Shown here one piece after another: positions 19,217 to 27,089 of a stretch of DNA of 64,000 bases (position 1 is the first letter of the stretch; the number at the start of each line of letters is the position of its first letter). The stretch is from Agrobacterium pusense. GTDB lineage: Bacteria > Pseudomonadota > Alphaproteobacteria > Rhizobiales > Rhizobiaceae. The notes under the pieces are model-generated. The model made no database searches and was not told where the DNA came from. It saw nothing but the letters and a program-made list of their open reading frames with translations. The stretch is taken from positions 496,001 through 560,000 of the forward strand of contig NZ_FNBB01000001.1 in assembly GCF_900102105.1 (NCBI RefSeq), given 5' to 3'. The position numbers and the translations under genes were made by a program.

Positions 19217-19807
19217 TTAGGTGCGCGTTGAAGCAGTGACTTTACGAAAAGTCAGGGAAATCCTCCTGCTTCGAACGGTCTTTACCCCGTTCACAATATC
19301 CGATTTGCGAGCCGGAATTTCGTGAGTCCAATGATAACGCCCGGAGCCCATGAGCAGGACACCTGAGCGGGGCTGAAGCACAACGCCACATGTGCCGGAT
19401 CCGCGCAAATCGCGGAAAACCATCTCGCAAGCGGATAGAAGGCTTATCGACACGATTGTATCGTCGAAACAGGGGACACAATCGACATGCGCGCTGATGC
19501 CCTGCCCTGGAAAGTATTCGTTCGCGATAACCTGATCAGGCAAGCTCTCGCAGTGGCCGTCCCTCACTAATCTTCTGGCGAATACGCCCAGCCATGGCGG
19601 CAAAGGCCCGAGATAGGCATCCGGCGCAACTGCGCGGGCTTTATAGTCATACCGATAACCGAAATGCTGCACACGACGCTTCAGTTCCGCGCTCCACCCC
19701 CCGGCATCCAATATGGTTGCCATGGCAGCTTCCTCTTGCGGCGAAAGGAAGTCACCGAAATATATGACGCCGGGCGGTAAAGAAGATGGAATCACAGTAT
19801 GATCCAT
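19217..19807 (-). CDS. AlkB-like 2-oxoglutarate/Fe(II) dioxygenase
   Basis: A 196-residue protein with the AlkB-family core. Iron ligands are H107 and D109 (ISAHVDC) and H162 (YHWTHEIP), and the 2-oxoglutarate-binding Arg pair is near 181-188 (RSRRISLTFR). ANEYFPGQG is the substrate-side motif. Members of the family remove alkyl damage from nucleic acids or act on other substrates. The sequence resembles the short ALKBH-type branch more than E. coli AlkB, so the substrate is uncertain. It converges on mnhG. Confidence 0.85.
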   Translation of the reverse strand: MDHTVIPSSLPPGVIYFGDFLSPQEEAAMATILDAGGWSAELKRRVQHFGYRYDYKARAVAPDAYLGPLPPWLGVFARRLVRDGHCESLPDQVIANEYFPGQGISAHVDCVPCFDDTIVSISLLSACEMVFRDLRGSGTCGVVLQPRSGVLLMGSGRYHWTHEIPARKSDIVNGVKTVRSRRISLTFRKVTASTRT

Positions 19808-19865
19808 TTGCGGGCTGGCCTCCCTTTACGATGAAAAACGTGTGTTACAAACTCGTCATTCTCAT

Positions 19866-20158
19866 CTAGCGCAGAGGTGCCGTCATCTTTCGTTTTATGA
19901 GTGCGTATCCCGGATAGTCGGAAAACTGAAACGGGTACGCAACCGGTCTAGCAAAACCACTGCGTTCAGCAGCCCGATCCATATCAAAGGCTCCATCGTA
20001 GTGAGAACTGTTTACGACGGTAATTGCAACCTTGCCGGAGCTCAAAAGATGGGCTGCGGCACTCCCAAGAAAACGGCGATCAATTTTGTTGTCACGAGCA
20101 TTTCACGCCGAACGGTCACGGGAATGGCAAATCGCCAAGCTGGGCAAAAAATCCATTA
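19866..20158 (-). pseudogene. decayed gene remnant with an in-frame stop beside tRNA-Phe
   Basis: Reading the minus strand from an ATG at 20158 gives MDFLPSLAICHSRDRSA, then TGA (20103-20105). The same frame then runs on for 78 codons with a protein-like composition (DNKIDRRFLGSAAAHLL, GKVAITVVNSSHYDGAFD, RPVAYPFQFSDYPGYA) and a natural stop at 19866-19868. Neither part has a ribosome-binding site. The GC content at third positions looks close to even, lower than in the neighbours. I read it as a truncated, nonsense-mutated gene of a family I cannot name. A chance open stretch remains possible. Confidence 0.4.
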
Positions 20159-20368
20159 AACAGAGGTTAAGAATCTGCCAAGCATCTGATATTTATGGGA
20201 TAATGTTAGCAGACAAATACACTCACCCAAAAACATATTTACGAGGATTTTCGCCTACCCGCCCACGAGGCAAATGTTTATTGCCATTATGGCTATCGTT
20301 GAATCCCACAAGATTAGGTCGGATCGGTCCGAACACGCACCTATATAAATATCAATCTGGAGATTTAA
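20159..20368. other. AT-rich stretch at the 3' side of tRNA-Phe, no gene seen
   Basis: This stretch is clearly richer in A and T than the surrounding sequence (for example ATATTTATGGGATAATG and CCTATATAAATATCAATC) and shows no credible reading frame. It abuts the CCA end of tRNA-Phe, a common integration point for mobile elements, and the broken gene at 19866-20158. I saw no integrase and no repeated tRNA 3' end inside the window. Confidence 0.5.
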
Positions 20369-20444
20369 TGGTGCCCGGAGGCGGATTTGAACCACCGACA
20401 CGCGGATTTTCAATCCGCTGCTCTACCAACTGAGCTATCCGGGC
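20369..20444 (-). tRNA. tRNA-Phe (GAA)
   Basis: A 76-base cloverleaf on the minus strand starts GCCCGGATAGCTCAGTTGG. The anticodon loop TTGAAAA contains GAA, the T arm is GGTTCAAATCC, and the CCA end is encoded (20369-20371). The acceptor stem GCCCGGA pairs with TCCGGGC. Confidence 0.97.
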
Positions 20445-20511
20445 ACTTCAGGTCCTTGAAGAACCTCCGCTTTTCGCGGTCGGGGTCGTTTGCGCCCCGA
20501 AAGTGAGCGGG

Positions 20512-20539
20512 GTTATAACATCTTGTTCGAACATGGCAA
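20512..20539 (-). promoter_or_regulatory. promoter of tRNA-Phe
   Basis: On the minus strand a -35-like TTGCCA (20534-20539) and a -10 TATAAC (20512-20517) are 16 bases apart. They lie about 70 bases before the tRNA 5' end. Spacing and strand fit a sigma-70 promoter. Confidence 0.5.
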
Positions 20540-20727
20540 GCGCCCTTCCGAAGTTTTTTGACAGTTTTTTCACGGCGCCTGTGGATGGCTGGAAAGAGCG
20601 CAGGGCGAAGGCCGGTTCACGCAGGAAAACTCATTGTATGGCCTCCTGATGCCAGAGCGCATTTGCCCGCGTCATGTTTGCGAGGGACCTATCCCGGCCG
20701 GTGGCGGGCGCAGCATGGCAGGTGGGG

Positions 20728-21159
20728 CTATGCTCCTTCGCGGCGCCGTGCTGCGAAACCAAGCGCGAAAGGCACCACGGCTACCAGCGCCGCCATGACG
20801 GGCGAAGACGCAAAGATGCGGCTTGCAAGCGAGGTGACGGCTACGGAGCGCACGACCGTCATCAGGCGAGAATTCTCGCGGTCGCGCTCATGGTGGGGCT
20901 GTGCGGGCCTGTGGCGGGACATCTCGGCCGCCTCAAGCCGCTTGACATCACGCCGGATCTTTTCGACCTGTTGGCGAAGTTCGTCCAGTTCGGCACGCAG
21001 CGCCGGGTCGATGGTATTGGCGGCAGGTGTCCTCCTGGCTGCGGTTTTTTCCACCGTCTCTTCGGCGGCCACAGCTTCCGCCTCTTCGTCCAGTTCGGCC
21101 AACTCGTCGTCCAGGTCAGATGGCTTATCGAAACCGTGGGATCGCAGTGGTGCTTTCAT
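20728..21159 (-). CDS. coiled-coil protein with C-terminal membrane anchor, unknown function
   Basis: A 143-residue protein starting MKAPLRSHGFDKPSD. An AGGAG motif is six bases before the ATG at 21159, so I prefer this to the longer open frame from 21222. It has an acidic region (DLDDELAELDEEAEAVAAEE), a coiled coil (ELDELRQQVEKIRRDVKRLE, about 80-100) and one C-terminal hydrophobic helix (VMAALVAVVPFALGFAAR). It is probably tail-anchored. No family is recognised. The opposite strand also has long open frames, but their products are Arg and Ser rich and not protein-like. Confidence 0.65.
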   Translation of the reverse strand: MKAPLRSHGFDKPSDLDDELAELDEEAEAVAAEETVEKTAARRTPAANTIDPALRAELDELRQQVEKIRRDVKRLEAAEMSRHRPAQPHHERDRENSRLMTVVRSVAVTSLASRIFASSPVMAALVAVVPFALGFAARRREGA

Positions 21160-21273
21160 CGCTGTCTCCTGAGGCGTGCTGAATTGCGGCGGCGGGCGCT
21201 TTTGCCCGGTCAGCCTTTTCAACGCCTCAGCCCGGCAAAGGATGCATGGAAAGCGGGTAGACAGGCATAATAA

Positions 21274-21295
21274 AACAGGCCCCGAAGGGCCTGTT
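21274..21295 (-). terminator. terminator after fadJ
   Basis: AACAGGCCC (21274-21282) and GGGCCTGTT (21287-21295) form a 9-bp stem with a CGAA loop. On the minus strand it is followed by TTTTATTAT, about 20 bases past the fadJ stop. Confidence 0.85.
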
Positions 21296-21314
21296 CAATC
21301 ATCTCACTGGAGCC

Positions 21315-23531
21315 TCAGGCCGCCTTCGCGGCGCTGGCATAGGGATCGAAGCGACCGTAGAAGGTCTCGCCCTTGGCGGCCATATCCTTCAGCAGCGGCG
21401 TTGGCTGGAAGCGCGGTCCGTATGTCTCGCTGAGCTTTTCGGCGAGCGCCACGAAGCTCTTCACGCCCATGCCGTCAATGTAGGACAGCGCGCCTCCGGT
21501 ATAGGGCGCGAAGCCGAAACCGAGGATGGAACCGACATCCGCCTCACGCGGATCGATGACGATGCCTTCTTCCACCGTGCGGGCGGCTTCCAGCGCCACG
21601 GTGACGAGGAAGCGCTGCTTCAGCACCTCCATATCCACGTCTTCAGGCTTCTGCTGCGGATAGAGGTCCTTCAGGCCAGGCCAGAGGGACTTCTTGGCGG
21701 GCTTTGGCGGGTAGTCGTAAAAGCCCTTGGCGTTCTTACGGCCAAAGCGGCCCTCGCCTTCCACCAGCTTCTTCACCAGCTCCATATGGCGCGGATCGAC
21801 CGCCTTTTCGCCGAGATCGGCGACGGTGGCTTTCAGGATCTTGTAGGAAAGATCGATGGCCACTTCGTCGTTCAACGCCAAGGGGCCCACCGGCATGCCG
21901 GCGAATTTCGCGGCATTTTCGATCATTGTGGGCGGCACGCCTTCGATCAGCATGTCGTAGCTTTCGGCCATGTAACGCAGCACGCAGCGATTGACGAAGA
22001 AGCCGCGGGTGTCGTTGACGACGATCGGGGTCTTCTTGATCTTGGCCACATAATCAAGTGCGACGGCGAGCGCCTTGTCGCCGGTTTCCTTGCCGAGGAT
22101 CACTTCCGTCAGCATCATCTTCTCGACCGGCGAGAAGAAGTGGATGCCGATGAAATCGGTCGGACGCCTGGAGTTCTTTGCCAGCCCCGTGATTGGCAAG
22201 GTGGACGTGTTGGAGGCAAAGATCGCTCCTTCGGGCAAAACGGCTTCCACGGCTTCGATGACGGCTTTCTTCACGTCGCGGTCTTCAAAGACGGCCTCGA
22301 TAACGAGATCGGCATCAGACAATGCAGTGTAATCCGCCGTGGGAGTGACGAGATCGAGCAGGGCCTTGCCTTCATCCTGCGTCAACTTACCCTTGCCGAT
22401 GGCGGCCTTGACGCTTTCCTCGCAATGGCCCTTGCCCTTGTCTGCGGCTTCCTGATCGCGATCCACCAGCGTGACGGGAATACCCGCTGCGGCGGTGACG
22501 TAAGCGACGGCCGCCCCCATGAAGCCCGCGCCGACGACGCCGACCTTTTTGAACTCCGTCTTGGGCTGGCCGGCCGGACGGCGCGCCCCCTTGCCCAGCT
22601 CCTGCATGGAAATGAACAGCGAGCGGATCATGCCGAAGGCTTCCTTCGAGCGAAGGATTTCGGTGAAATAACGCTGCTCCACCTTCAGCGCCGTATCGAA
22701 AGGCAATTGCAGCCCTTCATAGACGCATTTGAGGATGGCGAGTGCGGCCGGATAGTTGCCGGCGCTTTCGCGGCGCAGGATCGCCGGAGCGGCGGGCCAC
22801 AGCTGGGCAGCGGCGGGCGTCCAGATGCCGCCGCCGGGCGCCTTGAAGCCCTTTTCATCCCAGGGCGCGACCGGCTTCAGACCGTCCTTGATCATCTGCT
22901 TTGCGGTTGGAACCAGCTGATCCGGCTCGACTACCTGGTGCACCAGCCCCATGGCCTTGGCGCGCGCGCCGGTCAGCGACTGGCCCGTCGTCATCATCTG
23001 CAAGGCGGATTGCGCGTCCGTCAGACGCGGCACACGCTGCGTGCCGCCAGCACCTGGAAAGATGCCGACCTTGACTTCCGGCAGTGCAATCTTGAGGCTC
23101 TTGGCGCTGGAGGCCACGCGGCCGTGGCAGGCGAGTGACAGTTCGAAAGCGCCCCCCATGCAGGTGCCGTTGATGGCGGAAACCCAGGGCTTGCCGTTGG
23201 TCTCGATCTTGCGGAAAAGGCCGGTCATGCGGCCCACCAGCTCGAACAGCTTTGCTGCCGCCTGATCCGGGTTCTTCGTCTTCTCGTCATTGTAGAAGGA
23301 GAACATCGACTTGATCATCGACAGATCGGCGCCGCCGGAAAAGGTACTTTTGCCCGACGTGAAGACGACGCCCTTGACGGCGCTATCGGCGACGGTGGCG
23401 TCGAGAATGGCATTCAGCTCGTCCATCACCTCTGACGTGAAGACGTTCATGGACTTTTCCGGCATGTCCCAGGTGACGAGGGCAATACCGTCTGCGTCCG
23501 TCTCGATGGTGAAATTGGTGTAAGTGCTCAT
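21315..23531 (-). CDS. fadJ: fatty-acid oxidation multifunctional protein: enoyl-CoA hydratase / 3-hydroxyacyl-CoA dehydrogenase
   Basis: A 738-residue protein starting MSTYTNFTIET at 23531, after a GAGGAA motif. The longer open frame upstream reads through a palindromic repeat and is not real. The N-terminal crotonase domain (SGKSTFSGGADLSMIKS, NGTCMGGAFELSLACHGRV) is followed by a NAD-binding hydroxyacyl-CoA dehydrogenase domain from about residue 330 (VGVVGAGFMGAAVAYVTAAA, FASNTSTLPI, GIHFFSPVEKMML) and its C-terminal domain. It catalyses two steps of beta-oxidation. It lies downstream of the thiolase and acyl-CoA dehydrogenase genes on the same strand. Confidence 0.93.
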   Translation of the reverse strand: MSTYTNFTIETDADGIALVTWDMPEKSMNVFTSEVMDELNAILDATVADSAVKGVVFTSGKSTFSGGADLSMIKSMFSFYNDEKTKNPDQAAAKLFELVGRMTGLFRKIETNGKPWVSAINGTCMGGAFELSLACHGRVASSAKSLKIALPEVKVGIFPGAGGTQRVPRLTDAQSALQMMTTGQSLTGARAKAMGLVHQVVEPDQLVPTAKQMIKDGLKPVAPWDEKGFKAPGGGIWTPAAAQLWPAAPAILRRESAGNYPAALAILKCVYEGLQLPFDTALKVEQRYFTEILRSKEAFGMIRSLFISMQELGKGARRPAGQPKTEFKKVGVVGAGFMGAAVAYVTAAAGIPVTLVDRDQEAADKGKGHCEESVKAAIGKGKLTQDEGKALLDLVTPTADYTALSDADLVIEAVFEDRDVKKAVIEAVEAVLPEGAIFASNTSTLPITGLAKNSRRPTDFIGIHFFSPVEKMMLTEVILGKETGDKALAVALDYVAKIKKTPIVVNDTRGFFVNRCVLRYMAESYDMLIEGVPPTMIENAAKFAGMPVGPLALNDEVAIDLSYKILKATVADLGEKAVDPRHMELVKKLVEGEGRFGRKNAKGFYDYPPKPAKKSLWPGLKDLYPQQKPEDVDMEVLKQRFLVTVALEAARTVEEGIVIDPREADVGSILGFGFAPYTGGALSYIDGMGVKSFVALAEKLSETYGPRFQPTPLLKDMAAKGETFYGRFDPYASAAKAA

Positions 23532-23577
23532 TTGGGATTCCTCTTCCCTGAATCGTAGTGGCCGCTTCGCTTTCCTC

Positions 23578-23646
23578 GTCATCCTCGGGCTTGACCCGAG
23601 GATCCAAGCACCGGGGATAGATCCTCGGGTCAAGCCCGAGGATGAC
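23578..23646. repeat. paired palindromic intergenic repeat
   Basis: Two 27-base copies (23578-23604 and 23620-23646) are exact reverse complements of each other, and each is itself a palindrome. ATCCTCGGG pairs with CCCGAGGAT around a CTTGA core. It fills most of the fadJ/thiolase gap and should fold in the transcript. It shares design (GTCAT..CCT, GCTTGNC core, AGG..ATGAC) with the repeat at 41328-41354. This is a class of short palindromic repeat common between rhizobial genes. Confidence 0.8.
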
Positions 23647-23669
23647 GGAAGCGGGCCTTAGCCGCTGCC

Positions 23670-24878
23670 TTAAACCCGCTCGATGACGGTTGCTGTACCC
23701 ATGCCTGCACCGATGCAAAGCGTCACGAGCGCGGTGTTCAGATCGCGCCGTTCCAGCTCATCCAGCACCGTACCGAGGATCATCGCGCCGGTTGCACCCA
23801 GCGGATGACCCATGGCGATTGCGCCGCCATTGACGTTCATCCGGTCGTGATCGATGTCGAAAGCCTGCATGTAGCGCAGGACCACGGCGGCGAAGGCTTC
23901 GTTGAGTTCGAAGAGATCGATATCGGCAAGCGACATGCCGGTCTTTTTCAGCAGCTTTTCGGTTACGTCAACCGGGCCGGTCAGCATCAGCGCCGGGTCG
24001 GAGCCGATGTTGGCGAAAGCCTTGATACGGGCACGCGGCTTCACGCCCATTGCCTCGCCGCCCGCTTTCGAACCAACCAGCACGGCGGCAGCACCATCAA
24101 CGATGCCGGATGAGTTGCCGGCGTGGTGCACATAGTTGATCCGCTCCACTTCCGGGTGGGCCATGATGCCGACAGCTTCGAAGCCGCCCATTTCGCCGGG
24201 CATCTGGAAGGACGGGTTGAGCGAGGCCAGCGCCTGCATATCGGTGCCGGGGCGCATGTGCTCGTCGCGGTCAAGGATCGTCAGGCCGTTCTGGTCTTTC
24301 ACCGGAATGACCGATTTGTTGAAATAGCCCTTTTCCCAGGCTTGCGCGGCGCGCTTCTGGCTTTCGACGGCATAGGCGTCGACGTCGTCACGGGAGAAGC
24401 CGTATTTCGTGGCGATCAGATCGGCCGACACGCCCTGCGGCATGAAGAAGGCCGGAAAGTTGACCGAGGGGTCCATGTACCAGGCGCCGCCCGACATGCC
24501 CATACCGACGCGCGACATGCTTTCCACGCCACCGGCGATGACGATATCGTCCGAACCGGCCTTGACCTTGCCGGCTGCGAAGTTGATGGCATCGAGACCG
24601 GAGGCGCAGAAGCGCGAGATCTGCATGCCCGGCGCCTTGTTGGAGTAACCGGCCTCGAAGGCGGCGGCCTTGGGGATGACGGCGCCGGCATCCATGACAG
24701 GATCGACGCAGCCCATGATGATGTCATCGACAGCAGAGGTATCAAGCCCGTTGCGGTCGCGGATGGCTTCCAGCGTCTTGGCGGCAAGGCGAACGGATGG
24801 CACCTCATGCAGGCTGCCATCCTTCTTGCCGCGTCCGCGCGGGGTGCGGACATGGTCGTAGATAAATACGTCGGTCAT
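23670..24878 (-). CDS. fadA: acetyl-CoA acyltransferase (thiolase)
   Basis: A 402-residue thiolase. The acylated Cys lies in [16 protein letters not shown] (about residue 90), the catalytic His in [14 protein letters not shown] and the second active-site Cys in [11 protein letters not shown]. It catalyses the last, thiolytic step of beta-oxidation. It lies between the acyl-CoA dehydrogenase and fadJ genes on one strand, so the three probably form an operon. The specific chain length is not inferable. Confidence 0.93.
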   Translation of the reverse strand: MTDVFIYDHVRTPRGRGKKDGSLHEVPSVRLAAKTLEAIRDRNGLDTSAVDDIIMGCVDPVMDAGAVIPKAAAFEAGYSNKAPGMQISRFCASGLDAINFAAGKVKAGSDDIVIAGGVESMSRVGMGMSGGAWYMDPSVNFPAFFMPQGVSADLIATKYGFSRDDVDAYAVESQKRAAQAWEKGYFNKSVIPVKDQNGLTILDRDEHMRPGTDMQALASLNPSFQMPGEMGGFEAVGIMAHPEVERINYVHHAGNSSGIVDGAAAVLVGSKAGGEAMGVKPRARIKAFANIGSDPALMLTGPVDVTEKLLKKTGMSLADIDLFELNEAFAAVVLRYMQAFDIDHDRMNVNGGAIAMGHPLGATGAMILGTVLDELERRDLNTALVTLCIGAGMGTATVIERV

Positions 24879-24915
24879 AAACTCTCTCCCTGCGGCGCGG
24901 TCAGCGCCAGATGTC

Positions 24916-26712
24916 TCAGAATGCTTCCGCGGCCAGTTCCATCATGGTGTCCGCCCCGGTTTCGATGCGGGCCTTGCGCAGCGCCGTTTCCGGCATGATG
25001 CGCTCCATGTAAAACTTCGCCGTGACAAGCTTGGTCTTGAGGTAATCCTCATCCGAAGCGCTGCCTGCTGCAAGCGCTTCGCTGGCGGCTTTCGCCATGC
25101 GCGCCTGCATGTAACCCAGCACCACGATGCCGAAGAGATGCATGTAGTCGGTCGAACCGGCACCGGCATTGTCGGGCTTGGCCATGGCGTTCTGCATGAA
25201 CCACATGGTTGCGGCCTGAAGGTCGTTCAAGCCCTTCTTCAAACCCTTGGTGTAGAGGCTGAGCTTTTCATCGCCGCGGTTTTCCTCGCAGAAATCGCCG
25301 ATTTCCTTGAACAGCGCCATCACGGCGCGGCCGCCATTCATGCCGAGCTTGCGGCCCACCAAATCAAGCGCCTGAATGCCGTTAGCGCCCTCATAGATCA
25401 TGGTGATGCGCGCATCGCGGACATATTGGCTCATGCCATGTTCTTCGATGTAGCCGTGACCGCCAAAGACCTGCTGCGCCATCACGGCGTGGTCGAAGCC
25501 CTTGTCCGTCAAAACGCCCTTGAGGATCGGCGTGACGAGACCGAGCAGGTCGTCTGCCGCCTGCCGCTCCTTCTCATCGGTCGAGCGGTGGGCGATGTCC
25601 GATTGCAGCGCCGTCCACAAAAGGAAAGCGCGGCCAGCCTCGTTATAGGCCTTGATGGTCATCAGCGTGCGGCGGATATCCGGGTGCACGATGATCGGAT
25701 CGGCCTTTTTGTCCGGGAATTTCGCGCCGGAAAGCGAACGGCCCTGAATACGCTCACGGGCATATTCCACCGCATTCTGATAGGCGATTTCGCCTACGGA
25801 AAGCCCCTGCAGGCCGACGCCGAGGCGCGCCTCGTTCATCATCACGAACATGGCCGAAAGGCCCTTGTTTTCCGCACCAAGCAGATAACCCGTCGCATCA
25901 TCGTAATTCATGACGCAGGTGGCGTTGCCGTGAATACCCATCTTGTGCTCGATCGCACCACAGGTGACTCCGTTGCGCTCGCCGGGCGTGCCGTCTTCCT
26001 TGACCAGGAATTTCGGCACGATGAAAAGCGAAATACCCTTCGTGCCTTCAGGTGCGCCCTCGATGCGGGCGAGCACCAGATGGACGATATTATCGGTCAT
26101 GGAATGTTCACCAGCCGAGATGAAGATCTTCTGGCCGGAAATCTTGTAAGTGCCATCTCCCTGCGGCACCGCCTTGGTGCGCAGGAGACCGAGATCGGTG
26201 CCGCAATGGGGTTCGGTAAGGTTCATGGTGCCGGACCAGATACCTTCGACCATTTTCGGCAGATAGGTCTGCTTCTGCTCCGGAGTACCGTGAACGAGAA
26301 CGGCGGCAATCGCGCCCTGCGTCAGGCCGGGATACATCATCAGCGACAGGTTGGCGGAAGACATATATTCGCCGATCGCCGCATGCAGCGTATAGGGCAG
26401 GCCCTGCCCGCCAAATTCCTGGGGAACGGCAAGGCCGATCCAGCCGCCTTCGCAATAGGCGTCATAGGCTTCCTTGAAACCATCGGGCACGGAGACAGAA
26501 CCGTCATCGGCGCGCTTGCAACCCTGCTGGTCACCGGAAAGATTGAGCGGGAAAAGTCGTTCCTCGGCAAGCTTTGCCGCTTCGCCGGTGATTGCCTCGA
26601 TCATGTCCGGCGTCGCATCCTCGAAGCCGGGCAGGTTGTTATACCGCTCCAGGCCGAGAACGTCATTCAGGATAAAAAGCGTGTCCTTAACTGGGGCCTT
26701 GTAAACAGGCAT
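24916..26712 (-). CDS. acyl-CoA dehydrogenase (FadE-type, with C-terminal extension)
   Basis: A 598-residue flavoprotein starting [17 protein letters not shown] at 26712, after GGAGG. The longer frame from 26796 would include the operator below. Acyl-CoA dehydrogenase signatures are visible: [16 protein letters not shown] (about 160), [10 protein letters not shown] and [20 protein letters not shown] (about 430). An extended C-terminal domain of about 120 residues is typical of the large FadE-like branch. It performs the first oxidation in beta-oxidation and is the first gene of the fad cluster. Confidence 0.92.
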   Translation of the reverse strand: MPVYKAPVKDTLFILNDVLGLERYNNLPGFEDATPDMIEAITGEAAKLAEERLFPLNLSGDQQGCKRADDGSVSVPDGFKEAYDAYCEGGWIGLAVPQEFGGQGLPYTLHAAIGEYMSSANLSLMMYPGLTQGAIAAVLVHGTPEQKQTYLPKMVEGIWSGTMNLTEPHCGTDLGLLRTKAVPQGDGTYKISGQKIFISAGEHSMTDNIVHLVLARIEGAPEGTKGISLFIVPKFLVKEDGTPGERNGVTCGAIEHKMGIHGNATCVMNYDDATGYLLGAENKGLSAMFVMMNEARLGVGLQGLSVGEIAYQNAVEYARERIQGRSLSGAKFPDKKADPIIVHPDIRRTLMTIKAYNEAGRAFLLWTALQSDIAHRSTDEKERQAADDLLGLVTPILKGVLTDKGFDHAVMAQQVFGGHGYIEEHGMSQYVRDARITMIYEGANGIQALDLVGRKLGMNGGRAVMALFKEIGDFCEENRGDEKLSLYTKGLKKGLNDLQAATMWFMQNAMAKPDNAGAGSTDYMHLFGIVVLGYMQARMAKAASEALAAGSASDEDYLKTKLVTAKFYMERIMPETALRKARIETGADTMMELAAEAF

Positions 26713-26771
26713 TACCGATGTTCCTCCGCATCGTGGGCGCCGGAGATAATCCGGCCGATATGACGTGACAA

Positions 26772-26799
26772 TATTTGACGTGCGCGTAAACGTCAAATA
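26772..26799. promoter_or_regulatory. inverted-repeat operator candidate upstream of the fad operon
   Basis: TATTTGACGT (26772-26781) and ACGTCAAATA (26790-26799) are perfect 10-bp arms around an 8-base spacer (GCGCGTAA). The centre is about 75 bases before the acyl-CoA dehydrogenase ATG. The TTGACG...CGTCAA pattern resembles operators of regulators of fatty-acid and branched-chain acyl-CoA genes in proteobacteria. The regulator is not in this window. Confidence 0.55.
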
Positions 26800-26898
26800 A
26801 ATTCCATGGGGTTATCGCTCTCCCTTTTTGCGTAATTGTCCTCCGCACCGCCCCGGGGCTCGGCCTGCATCGCAAAAGTTAAAAAATTCCGACCTTGG

Positions 26899-26913
26899 TT
26901 AACCACTTCTTTA
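26899..26913 (+). promoter_or_regulatory. podJ: CtrA-box-like site upstream of podJ
   Basis: TTAA-CCACTTC-TTTA matches TTAA-N7-TTAA except for one base. It lies about 180 bases before the podJ start. CtrA controls polarity genes in Alphaproteobacteria, so the site is plausible, but one near-match has low specificity. Confidence 0.3.
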
Positions 26914-27089
26914 CCACGTTTCGTGAATTCTCCCGATGGAGGTAACTGCTTCGTTCATCGGCGCATTTTCCTCCACGGGGGCAAATACCGGCTCTAGAAT
27001 TGCTGCATGTTGCGGCGACGGCGTGTCCAAACAGGCAACGTCGCGACGGATAACCGGGCACGGCGGGCGGAAGCGAAGCGAGCGAAAAG

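Larger units (their letters stand above)
26713..27089. other. divergent intergenic region between fadE-like and podJ
   Basis: This 377-base region must hold promoters for both directions. I see the inverted repeat at 26772-26799 on the fad side. On the podJ side, TTAA-N7-TTTA at 26899-26913 is one mismatch from the CtrA box TTAA-N7-TTAA. No GANTC site is present. No other structure stands out. Confidence 0.5.

Noticed and set aside
20032-20433. 133-codon frame ending GGGFEPPTRGFSIRCSTN
   Set aside because: The C-terminus is the translation of the tRNA-Phe gene in the wrong strand, a familiar false gene. The rest has no support.
20558-21172. Plus-strand frames (20558-21172, 20674-21270) opposite the coiled-coil gene
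   Set aside because: Products are Arg and Ser rich without helices or motifs. The minus-strand frame has a good ribosome-binding site, coiled coil and anchor helix.
23532-23633. Extended N-terminus of fadJ reading through the palindromic repeat
   Set aside because: The extra residues are the translation of a repeat. MSTYTNF at 23531 has a ribosome-binding site and matches the family start.
25138-26763. 541-codon plus-strand frame opposite the acyl-CoA dehydrogenase gene
   Set aside because: It is a shadow of a gene with strong family motifs on the other strand. The product is not protein-like.
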